This document shows, in pieces, positions 47,682 to 58,360 of a stretch of 64,000 nucleotides of DNA. This DNA comes from Anaeramoeba ignava (taxonomy: Eukaryota > Metamonada > Anaeramoebidae). Below the pieces are notes generated by a model. The model saw only the letters and a list, made by a program, of their open reading frames with translations, searched no databases and had not been told where the DNA came from. The first letter of the stretch is position 1; each line of letters begins with the position of its first letter. The DNA lies in NCBI GenBank assembly GCA_028826165.1, contig JAPDFW010000059.1:144501-208500 (forward strand), in the 5' to 3' direction. Made by a program: the position numbers and the translations under genes.

Positions 47682-50424
47682 TTAAGAATTGCATTCTTCA
47701 TCATAATTTTGAGGTATTAATTTTGTTGAAATTGACATAAAAGTTTCCAATTCACAATAAGTATTTTCACAACCTGGAATTATTAAATCTTCATTGTTAT
47801 AAGAAAGTTTAATATAATAAGTTGAAGTTTGATCATCTTGATATAATTCGAAAATAACATAACTTGAATAATCTGGAACAGTATTATCATAAACGTTATA
47901 ACTTTGTAATAAAGGAGCAAGAGTTGTATCATGTCCTGAATATAACATCCATTTATATGCAATTTGGTTGTTAATTTTTGCCATTATTGCATTAACAATA
48001 TCTTCAATAAATCTTCCTATTTTTAATTTTTGGATTTCTTTTGTTGAAGATAATTTATTCCATTCCCAATTTGATTCATTTGCAACCTAATCAAAATTTT
48101 TAAAGAATTTTTCAATCAAATTAAACAAATATTTAAATCAATTAAACAAATATTTAAATCAAATTAAACAAATAATTAAATCAAATTATTTAAATCAAAT
48201 TAAACAAATTATTTAAATCAAATTAAACAAATACTTAAATCAATTAAACAAATATTTAAATCAAATTATTTAAATCAATTAAACAAATATTTAAATGAAA
48301 TTATTTAAATCAAAATATTTAAATCAATTATTTAAATCAAATTATTTAAATCAAATTAAACAATTATTTAAATCAAATATTTAAATATTTAAATCAATTA
48401 AACAAATATTTAAATGAAATTAAATCAAATTAAACAAATATTTAAATTAAAATATTTAAATCAATTAAATCAAATTAATTAAATCAAATTAAATCAATTA
48501 AATCAAATTAAACAAAATATTTAAATCAAATTAAACAAATATTTAAATGAAATTAAATCAAATAAACAAATATTTAAATCAATTATTTAAATCAATTATT
48601 TAAATCAATTATTTAAATCAAAAATTAAATCAAAATATTTAAATCAAATTAAACAAATAATTAAATCAAAATATTTAAATGAAATTAAATCAAATTAAAC
48701 AAATATTTAAATCAATTAATCAAATATTTAAATCAAAATATTTAAATCAAATTAAACAAATATTTAAATCAAATAATTAAATCAAAATATTTAAATCAAT
48801 TAATCAATTATTTAAATCAATTAATCAATTATTTAAATCAATTATTTAAATCAATTATTTAAATCAATTAAATCAATTATTTAAATCAATTATTTAAATC
48901 AATTATTTAAATCAATTATTTAAATCAAAATAATTAAATCAAAATATTTAAATCAAATTAAATCAATTATTTAAATCAATTAAACAAATATTTAAATCAA
49001 AATATTTAAATGAAATTAAATCAAATTAAATCAAATAAACAAATATTTAAATCAATTAAATCAAATTAAACAAATATTTAAATCAAATTATTTAAATCAA
49101 ATAAACAAATATTTAAATTAAATAATTAAATTAATCAAATAATTAAATCAAAATATTTAAATCAAATAAACAAATATTTAAATTAAATTATTTAAATCAA
49201 TTATTTAAATCAATTATTTAAATCAAAATAATTAAATCAAAATATTTAAATTTGGAAATAATTTTATCTACTTGATCAAGAATTTCTTGTGTCATTCCTG
49301 GTGGAAATGATTTATTATGTGCTAATCTGCAAATAAAACAATTTTCAATTTGAACAAATGTTAAATTATTCATATCTTTTGAATTAAAAATTTGAAGTAA
49401 TTCATCCCAAAGTGGTTGAACAGATTTCAAATGATCTATCCATTCTTGTGAATTTATGATATCTTGAATTAAATTTTGTAATCTTTGACAACTTGATTGA
49501 GAAAACCTTTTTAATTTTAATTTTAATTATAATTTTAAATATAATTTTAATTTAAATTTTAAAATGAATTTTAATTTTAATTTTGATTTTAATTTAAATT
49601 TTAATTTAGATTTTGATTTTAAATTTTGATTTTAAATTTAATTTTAATTTTGATTTTAAATTTTAATTTTAATTTTAATTTTAATTTTAATTTTAATTTT
49701 AATTTTAATTTTAAATATAATTTTAATTTTAATTTTGATTTTAATTTTAAATTTAATTTTAATTTTGATTTTAATATTGATTTTAATTTTGATTTTAATT
49801 CTTTATTTACATATCTTCTTCACTAGCTTCAATAGTATAAATAGGGATAATTTCAGCTTCTTGTTCAGTACTTGGTGGAAATAAACCAAGTAAAAGACTT
49901 TCAGCAGACTGAAAAGTTCTTGGAACATCAGTTGAACGAACATAAATTTGATTTCGATCAAAATTATTAGAAATAAAGTTTAATTGATTAACATAAATTT
50001 CTCTAAATTTCTGACCAAGTTTAAATTGTTGGTCTGAACCAAGTTTTGTAAGTTGACCTGCTGAACAATTTCCATTTAGTAAACCAGTATTTGGGAGGTA
50101 TGATAAATGAAATACTCTGTTAATATGTTGAGAAGTTTGTGAATTATTAGTTGATGTTGTTTCAAATTCTGAAAATTCACAATTCCATACAACATCTTCA
50201 CCAGGCAATTTGTAAATAGGTACTCTATCCCCATGTCGTGTGATAACTTTATTGTTTTATTTTTTGGTTTTGTTTTGGTTTTTCTTTAATTTTTTATTAT
50301 TGTGATTTTTTTTTTGTTTTGAAAAAATAAATTAAAAACCTTGAACTAATTTAAGTTGTTTTGTTGTATTAATTAAAACAAAACAAATTGATAAAAGAAA
50401 TAAAGTTCGAATAATCCAACTCAT
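47682..50424 (-). CDS. Histidine acid phosphatase, secreted or lysosomal
   Basis: Exons: 50424-50340, 50246-49811, 49506-49272, 48086-47682; 386 aa, phases exact. The first exon codes a signal peptide (MSWIIRTLFLLSICFVLI). The catalytic motif RHGDRVP is created across intron 1 (VQ then VITRHGDRVP). The second active-site motif is SGHDTTL, where His and Asp act in catalysis. IYVRSTDVPRTFQSAES matches the conserved VRSTDVDRTL region of animal prostatic and lysosomal acid phosphatases. The Cys-containing C-terminus fits disulfides in a secretory-route enzyme. It hydrolyses phosphomonoesters at acid pH. No C-terminal TM segment is seen, so a soluble form is likely. Confidence 0.92.
48087..49271 (-). 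repeat. Acid phosphatase intron of ATTTAAATCA repeats (1.19 kb)
   Basis: Words ATTTAAATCAA and AATTAAACAA alternate over the whole intron. Minus-strand donor is GTAGAT at 49271, acceptor TGATTAG at 48087. The join EILDQ to VANESNWEWNKL keeps frame. It is unlike the repeat in the next intron of the same gene. Confidence 0.88.
49507..49810 (-). repeat. Acid phosphatase intron of AATTTT repeats
   Basis: A 6-bp word (aatttt and taattt variants) fills 304 bases. Boundaries: GTAAAT at 49810 and AAAAAG at 49507, phase 2. Confidence 0.85.
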
Positions 50425-50505
50425 TTTAATTAAGAAGGAGAAAAATGAAAAAAAATATTTTTCCACTTTTCATCAAATTTTTTTTTTCTTTAATTTCTTC
50501 ATCAA
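50425..50505 (-). promoter_or_regulatory. Acid phosphatase upstream region
   Basis: The minus strand reads TTTTTTTTCATTTTTCTCC about 20-35 bases upstream of the ATG at 50424, a further copy of the start-proximal motif. Confidence 0.45.
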
Positions 50506-50509
50506 TTAT

Positions 50510-53260
50510 TTCAAATTTTGGATAATAAATTAATTAATAAATTATTTCAATTTTTGATTTTGGATTGATTAATAAATTATTTCAATTTTTGGATAATAAA
50601 TTATTTAATAAATTATTTTAATTTTTGATTAATAAATTATTTAATAAATTATTTCAATTTTTGGATAATAAATTAATTAATAAATTATTTCAATTTTTGG
50701 ATAATAAATTATTTAATAAATTATTTTCAATTTTTGGATAATAAATTAATTAATAAATTATTTTAATTTTTTAGATAATAAATTATTTAATAAATTATTT
50801 CAATTTTTGGATTATAAATTATTTAATAAATTATTTCAATTTTTGGATAATAAATTAATTAATAAATTATTTTCAATTTTTGGATAATAAATTATTTAAT
50901 AAATTATTTCAATTTTTGATAATAAATTAATTAATAAATTATTTTCAATTTTTAGATAATAAATTATTTAATAAATTATTTCAATTTTTAGATAATAAAT
51001 TAATTAATAAATTATTTCAATTTTTGGATTATAAATTAATTAATAAATTATTTCAATTTTTGGATAATAAATTATTTAATAAATTATTTCAATTTTTGGA
51101 TAATAAATTAATTAATAAATTATTTCAATTTTTGGATTATAAATTATTTAATAAATTATTTCAATTTTTGATTATAAATTATTTAATAAATTATTTCAAT
51201 TTTTAGATAATAAATTAATTAATAAATTATTTTCAATTTTTGGATAATAAATTATTTAATAAATTATTTCAATTTTTGGATTATAAATTAATTAATAAAT
51301 TATTTCAATTTTTGAATAATAAATTAATTAATAAATTAATTCAAAATTTTTAGATAAATAATTTAATAAATTATTTTAGATTTTGGATTGATTAATAAAT
51401 TAATTAATAAATTATTTCAATTTTTGGATAATAAATTATTTTATAAATTATTTTAATTTTTGAATAATAAATTATTTAATAAATTATTTCAATTTTTGGA
51501 TAATAAATTATTTAATAAATTATTTCAATTTTTGGATAATAAATTATTTAATAAATTATTTCAATTTTTTGGATAATAAATTAATTAATAAATTATTTCA
51601 AATTTTTGATTTTTGGATAATAAATTAATTAATAAATTATTTCAATTTTTGGATAATAAATTATTTAATAAATTATTTCAATTTTTGGATAATAAATTAT
51701 TTAATAAATTATTTCAATTTTTGGATAATAAATTAATTAATAAATTATTTCAATTTTTGGATAATAAATTAATTAATAAATTATTTAATAAATTTTAGAT
51801 TTTGGATAATAAATTGATTAATAAATTATTTCAATTTTTGGATTATAAATTATTTAATAAATTATTTTAATTTTTGGATAATAAATTAATTAATAAATTA
51901 TTTTTAATTTTTGGATTATAAATTAATTAATAAATTATTTCAATTTTTGGATTATAAATTGATTAATAAATTATTTCAATTTTTGGATAATAAATTAATT
52001 AATAAATTATTTCAATTTTTGGATAATAAATTAATTAATAAATTATTTCAATTTTTGGATTATAAATTGATTAATAAATTATTTCAATTTTTGGATAATA
52101 AATTAATTAATAAATTATTTCAATTTTTGGATAATAAATTAATTTAATAAATTATTTCAATTTTTGGATAATAAATTAATTAATAAATTATTTTAATTTT
52201 TGATTATAAATTAATTAATAAATTATTTCAATTTTTGGATTATAAATTGATTAATAAATTATTTCAATTTTTGGATAATAAATTAATTAATAAATTATTT
52301 CAATTTTTGGATTATAAATTGATTAATAAATTATTTCAATTTTAGGATAATAAATTAATTAATAAATTATTTCAATTTTTGATTTTGGATTGATTAATAA
52401 ATTAATTAATAAATTTATTTCAATTTTTGGGATAATAAATTAATTAATAAATTATTTCAATTTTTGGAATAATAAATTAATTAATAAATTATTTCAATTT
52501 TTAGATAATAAATTAATTAATAAATTATTTCAATTTTTGGATAATAAATTAATTAATAAATTATTTTAATTTTTGGATTATAAATTAATTAATAAATTAT
52601 TTCAATTTTTGGATAATAAATTAATTAGTAAATTATTTCAATTTTTGGATTATAAATTATTTAATAAATTATTTCAATTTTTGGATAATAAATTAATTTA
52701 ATAAATTATTTCAATTTTTAGATAATAAATTAATTAATAAATTATTTCAAATTTTTGATTTTAAATTAATTAATAAATTATTTCAATTTTTTAGATAATA
52801 AATTAATTAATAAATTATTTCAATTTTTGGATAATAAATTATTTAATAAATTATTTCAATTTTTGGATAATAAATTAATTAATAAATTATTTCAATTTTT
52901 GGATAATAAATTATTTAATAAATTATTTCAATTTTTGGATAATAAATTATTTAATAAATTATTTCAATTTTTGGATAATAAATTATTTAATAAATTATTT
53001 CAATTTTTAGATAATAAATTATTTAATAAATTATTTCAATTTTTAGATAATAATAAATTAATTAATAAATTATTTCAATTTTTGGATAATAAATTATTTA
53101 ATAAATTATTTCAATTTTTGGATAATAAATTATTTAATAAATTATTTCAATTTTTGGTTAATAAATTATTTAATAAATTATTTCAATTTTAGATTTTGGA
53201 TTGATTAGTAAATTATTTAATAAATTAATTCAATTTTAGATTTTGATAAAAAAATTGAAA
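50510..53260. repeat. 36-bp satellite array, about 75 copies
   Basis: The unit is TTTTTGGATAATAAATTAAT followed by TAATAAATTATTTCAA; the main variants are AATTAATAAA versus ATTTAATAAA, and GGATAAT versus GGATTAT. Thirty-six is a multiple of three, so one plus-strand frame reads a 12-residue repeat, DNKLINKLFQFL, in stretches up to 121 codons. Frequent 1-base indels break this frame, so I treat it as non-coding. It separates the acid phosphatase and NOG1 genes. Confidence 0.93.
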
Positions 53261-53441
53261 AAATAAAATTATAATTTTAATAAAAAAAGATATATATTTA
53301 AAAATATATAAAACATAATTTTTAATATATATATTAAAATATATTAAATTAAATATGTCATTCAAATAAAAACAAAAAAATTTTTTTCATTTTTTTCATT
53401 TTTCATTTTTCATTTTTGTTTAAAAATAAAAAATAAAATAA
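53261..53441 (+). promoter_or_regulatory. NOG1 upstream region with CATTTTT motif run
   Basis: After the satellite and an AT stretch, the sequence 53388-53416 reads TTTTTTCATTTTTTTCATTT and two more TTCATTTTT copies, ending 25 bases before the ATG at 53442. Confidence 0.5.
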
Positions 53442-56400
53442 ATGGTTAAATATAATTTTAAAAAAATAAGAACAGTACCAGATTCATCACAATTTATAGA
53501 TATAGTATTATCTAAAACACAAAAAAAAACACCAACAGTAATTCACAAAGGATATGCAATAACCCGAATCAAAGAATTCTACATGAGAAAAGTGAAATTT
53601 GTTCAACAAACATTTCATGAACGTTTAAGCATGATTATTGATGATTTCCCAGTTCTCGATGATATTCATCCATTTTATGGGGATTTAATGAACATTCTTT
53701 ATCATCGAGATCATTACAAACTTGCGCTTGGGCAATTAAACACTGCGCGGACTCTTATTGACAATCTTTCCAAGGAATACACGCGCATGCTCAAGTTTGG
53801 CGACTCACTTTACCGCTGCAAACAACTCAAAAGAGCGGCTGTGGGTCGTATGTGCACATTGATTCGTAAGCATAATTCTGCGCTCAATTATTTGGAACAA
53901 GTCAGGCAACATCTTTCAAGGCTCCCTGTTATTGATCCAACTTCAAGAACTCTCCTTGTTTGTGGTTATCCTAATGTCGGTAAATCTAGTTTTATGAATA
54001 AGATTACAAGAGCTAATGTGGATGTTCAACCTTATCCTTTTACTACAAAATCGTTGTTTGTTGGTCATTTTGATTATAATTATTTGAGGTGGCAGGTAAT
54101 TAATTAAAATAATTAAAATTAAAATTAAAATTAAAATTAAATTTATTAAAATTAAAATTAAAATTAAAATTAAAATTAAAATAAAATTAAAATTAAAATT
54201 AAAATTAAAATTAAAATTAAAATTAAAATTAAAATAAAATTAAAATTAAAATTAAAATTAAAATTAAAAAAAAATTAAAATTAAAATTAAAATTAAAATA
54301 ATCAAAATAAATTAAAATAATTAAAATAATTAAAATTAAAATTAAAATTAAAATAATCAAAATTAAAATTAAAATTAAATTAAAATTAAAATTAAAATTA
54401 AAATTAAAATTAATTAAAATTAAAATTAAAATTAAAATTAATATATTCTAGGCTATAGATACTCCAGGAATCTTGGACCATCCTTTAGAAGAAAGAAATA
54501 CAATCGAAATGCAATCTATTACAGCCATGGCTCATCTTAAAGCTTCAATTTTATTCTTCATAGATATTAGTGAACATTGTGGTTTCACAATAAAAGACCA
54601 AATCGCATTATTCAAATCTATTAAAACATTATTTACAGGAAAACCATTAATAATTGTTTTATCAAAAATTGATTTATTAAAACCAAATGAATTAAAAGAA
54701 AAAGACAGAAAATTAATTGAATCACTTATTATAGATGAAAATCAAAATCAAAATACAAATGAAAATGAAAATGAAAATGAAGATGAAATTAAAATGGATG
54801 TTAAAGTTATTTGGGAAAGTGAATCAGGAATCCTTTATGATGGAGATCAAATTAAGATTGTTTGTATGAGTTCTTTAACTGAAACTGGAATAACTCTTGT
54901 TAAAAGTGTTTCATGCGATTTATTAATGGCTCAAAGAATAGAAACAAAAACAAAAATGAAAAAAATGACTGAAGTTGCAAATCGATTACATGTTTCATTT
55001 CCAAAACAAAGAGACAACAAAGTATATAAGAAAAATTCATTTGAATTTATCATTTTGAATTTGAAAATCTTAAAACAATTTTTTTTTATTCATTTTAGCA
55101 ACGTCCACCTCAAATTCCTGAATCTGTTTTAAATGCAAGACAAAATCCAACAGATGATGAAGATAAACCTAAAAAAATTCTTGAAAGAGATCTTGAGAAA
55201 ATGTTTGGAGGAGCTGGTCTTTATAATGTGGATTTAAATAAATATTTTATTTTAGAAAATGAAGATTGGAGATATGATGTTGTTCCAGAAATTATAGATG
55301 GAAAGAATATATCAGATTTTGTTGATCCTGATATATTAAAAAGACTTGATGAATTAGAAATTGAAGTACAAAATTTCAAATACATTTAAAATCAAAATTA
55401 AAATCAAAATTAAATTTAAATTAAAATCAAAATTAAAATCAAAATTAAAATTAAAATTAAAATCAAATTAAAATTAAAATCAAATTTAAAATTAAAATTA
55501 AATTTAAAATTAAAATCAAAATTAAAATCAAATTTAAAATTAAAATTAAATTTAAAATTAAAATTAAAATCAAAATTAAAATCAAATTAAAATTAAAATC
55601 AAAATTAAAAATTAAAAAGGAAGAAGAAATCATTAGAAGATTACAAGAAGAACCAGAAGAACAAGAAGGATTAACAGAAGAACAAGAAATTCTTTTAAGT
55701 AAAATTAGAGAAAAAAGAACAATTATGCATAATGATTCAAAAATTAGAAGAAGAAGACATAGAAAAAGAATACCAAGAAATTTAAAACCAGTAAATAAAA
55801 TTCAATTCAAAATTCAAAATTAAAATAAAATTAAATTCAAAATTAAATTCAAAATTAAATTTAAAATTAAATCCAAAAATAAATTAAAAATAAAAAATTA
55901 AAAATTAAATTTAAAATAAAATTAAAAATTAAATTCAAAAATTAAATTCAAAATTAAATTCAAAATTAAATCCAAAATTAAATTCAAAATTTAAAATAAA
56001 ATTAAAATCAAAAATAAATTCAAAATTAAATTCAAAATTAAATTCAAAAATTAAAATTCAAAAATTAGGAAAAAACTGTTGAACAATTTGAATCTCATCT
56101 TCAAAATCTTGGAATTGAAAATGCACCTTTAAAAGAAGCAAAAAAACAAGCAAAAAAACAAACAAGAGGAAGAACAAAAATTCGAAAATATTTCGATGAA
56201 GAACCAACACAAACAGAAGAAAAAGAAGAAACTCAAAACAAAAGAGAACGTTCATTATCACAAACAAGATCCAAATTAAAAGTTAATAGAAAATCAAGAC
56301 CAAGATCTAAATCACTTATAAGATCAACAAGCGTTACTGATCCAAAAACTCAAGGTGTTAAAAGTGTTAATGAATTATTGAAAGTTGAAAAATTATCTTG

Positions 56401-56524
56401 GAATGTCCAAAAAATTCCTAATAAATTAGGAAAGAAAGGTTATGCTGATCATGCAATTTATGATACAAAACCAAAACATTTATTTTCTGGAAAAAGATCT
56501 TCTGGTAAAACTGATTGGAGATGA
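53442..56524 (+). CDS. NOG1: NOG1 nucleolar GTPase (GTPBP4), 60S ribosome biogenesis
   Basis: Five exons, all phase 0: 53442-54095, 54452-55021, 55099-55365, 55620-55790, 56069-56524; 705 aa. The N-terminal helical domain ([15 protein letters not shown]) and the OBG-type G domain are clear: G1 GYPNVGKSS, Thr in TTKS, G3 [10 protein letters not shown]4 LSKID. LRWQ joins [20 protein letters not shown] across intron 1, as in human. The C-terminal part keeps [15 protein letters not shown] and the end GKKGYADH...[13 protein letters not shown]1 binds late pre-60S particles in the nucleolus and cytoplasm. Three of four introns are simple repeats. Exon 1 shows a GC bump near 53650-53900. Confidence 0.95.
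54096..54451 (+). repeat. NOG1 intron 1 of AAAATT repeats
   Basis: A 6-bp word (aaaatt) in about 50 copies with a few ATCAAA breaks. Donor GTAATT, acceptor ATTCTAG. Confidence 0.9.
55366..55619 (+). repeat. NOG1 intron 3 of AAAATCAAAATT repeats
   Basis: Alternating aaaatc and aaaatt words fill the 254-base intron. Donor GTACAA, acceptor AAAAAG. Confidence 0.85.
55791..56068 (+). repeat. NOG1 intron 4 of AAAATTCA repeats
   Basis: Words aaattcaaaattaaa fill 278 bases, a variant of the theme in the other NOG1 introns. Donor GTAAAT, acceptor AAATTAG. Confidence 0.85.
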
Positions 56525-56559
56525 TTTAATTTCTTTTCATTTCTTTTCATTTCTTTTTT

Positions 56560-58355
56560 TCTTTTTAAAAAAAACAAATTTTTTAATAGAGGAAATTTTT
56601 TATATTTCAATCAAAAAATAATAAAGAATTAAAATAAAAAATAATAAAGAAATAAAATTTAAAAATTAATTTTATTTTTGTTAAAATAATTGAAAAAGAA
56701 AAGAAAAGAATGAAATTATTATTCATTTAAATTAAATATTTCAATCAAAAAATAATAAAGAATTAAAATAAAAAATAATAAAGAAATAAAATTAAAAATT
56801 CATTTTATTTTTGTTCCACTTTTTTATTTTTATTAATTGAAAAAGAAAAAAAAGAAATTAAGGAAATTATTATTCATTTAAATTAAATATTTCAATCAAA
56901 AAATAATAAAGAATTAAAATAAAAAATAATAAAAGAAATAAAAATAAAAATTAATTTTATTTTTGTTCCACTTTTTTATTTTTATTAATTGAAAAAAGAA
57001 ATTAAGGAAATTAAAAGAAAAGAAATTAAGAAAATTATTATTCATTTAAATCAAATATTTCAATCAAATAATAATAAAGAATTTAAATAAAAAATAATAA
57101 AGAAATAAAAATAAAAATTAATTTTATTTTTGTTCCACTTTTTTATTTTTATTAATTGAAAAAGAAAAAGAAAAAGAAAAAGAAAGGAAATTAAAGAAAT
57201 TAAGGAAATTATTATTCATTTAAATCAAATATTTCAATCAAATAAAAATAAAGAATTAAAAATAAAAAATAATAAAGAATTAAAATAAAAAATTATTTTT
57301 ATTTTTGTTCCACTTTTTTATTTTTATTAATTGAAAAAGAAAAAAAAAAGGAAATTAGAAGAAAAGAAATTAAGGAAATTATTATTCATTTAAATCAAAT
57401 ATTTCAATCAAATAATAATAAAGAAATAAAATTAAAATAATAAAGAATTAAAATTAAAAATTAATTTTATTTTTGTTCCACTTTTTTATTTTTATTAATT
57501 GAAAAAGGAAAAGAAAAAGAAATTAAGGAAATTAAAAAAAAAGAAATTAAGAAAATTATTATTCATTTAAATCAGATATTTCAATCAAAAAATAATAAAG
57601 AAATAAAATAAAATTAATTTTATTTTTGTTCCACTTTTTTATTTTTATTAATTGAAAAAGAAAAGAAATTAAAAGAAAAGAAATTAAGGAAATTATTATT
57701 CATTTAAATTAAATATTTCAATCAAATAATAATAAAGAATTTAAATAAAATAATAAAAATAAAAAATTAAAATTAATTTTATTTTTGTTCCACTTTTTTA
57801 TTTTTATTAATTGAAAAAGAAAAAGAAAAAGAAATTAAAAGAAAAGAAATTAAGGAAATTATTATTCATTTAAATCAGATATTTCAATCAAAAAATAATA
57901 AAAAAATTAAATAAAAAATAATAAAGAATTAAAATAAAATTATTTCATTTTTGTTCCACTTTTTTATTTTTATTAATTGAAAAAGGAAATTAAGGAAATT
58001 AAAAGAAAAGAAATTAAGGAAATTATTATTTATTTAAATTAGATATTTCAATCAAATAATAATAAAGAATTAAAATAAAAAATAATAAAGAAATAAAAAT
58101 TAAAATTCATTTTATTTTTGTTCCACTTTTTTATTTTTATTAATTGAAAAAGAAAAAGAAAAGAAATTAAAAGAAAAGAAATTAAAGAAATTATTATTCA
58201 TTTAAATCAAATATTTCAATCAAATAATAATAAAGAATTTAAAATAAAAAATAATAAAGAAATAAAAATTAAAAATTTATTTTATTTTTGTTCCACTTTT
58301 TTATTTTTATTAATTGAAAAAGGAAATTAAGGAAATTAAATGAAAAGAAATTAAG
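56560..58355. repeat. Satellite array, ~164-bp unit, about 11 copies
   Basis: The landmark GTTCCACTTTTTTATTTTTA recurs at about 56813, 56965, 57132, 57307, 57475, 57628, 57787, 57953, 58120 and 58290, spacing 152-175. Length variation comes from AAAGAAATTAA runs. Each unit also holds ATTCATTTAAATCAGA or close variants, which match the last codons of the adjacent CWH43 gene. No ORF. Confidence 0.92.
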
Positions 58356-58360
58356 GAAAA

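Noticed and set aside
50510-53260. CRISPR array or coding gene in the 36-bp repeats
   Set aside because: There are no unique spacers between the repeats, the host is eukaryotic, and indels break the frame often.
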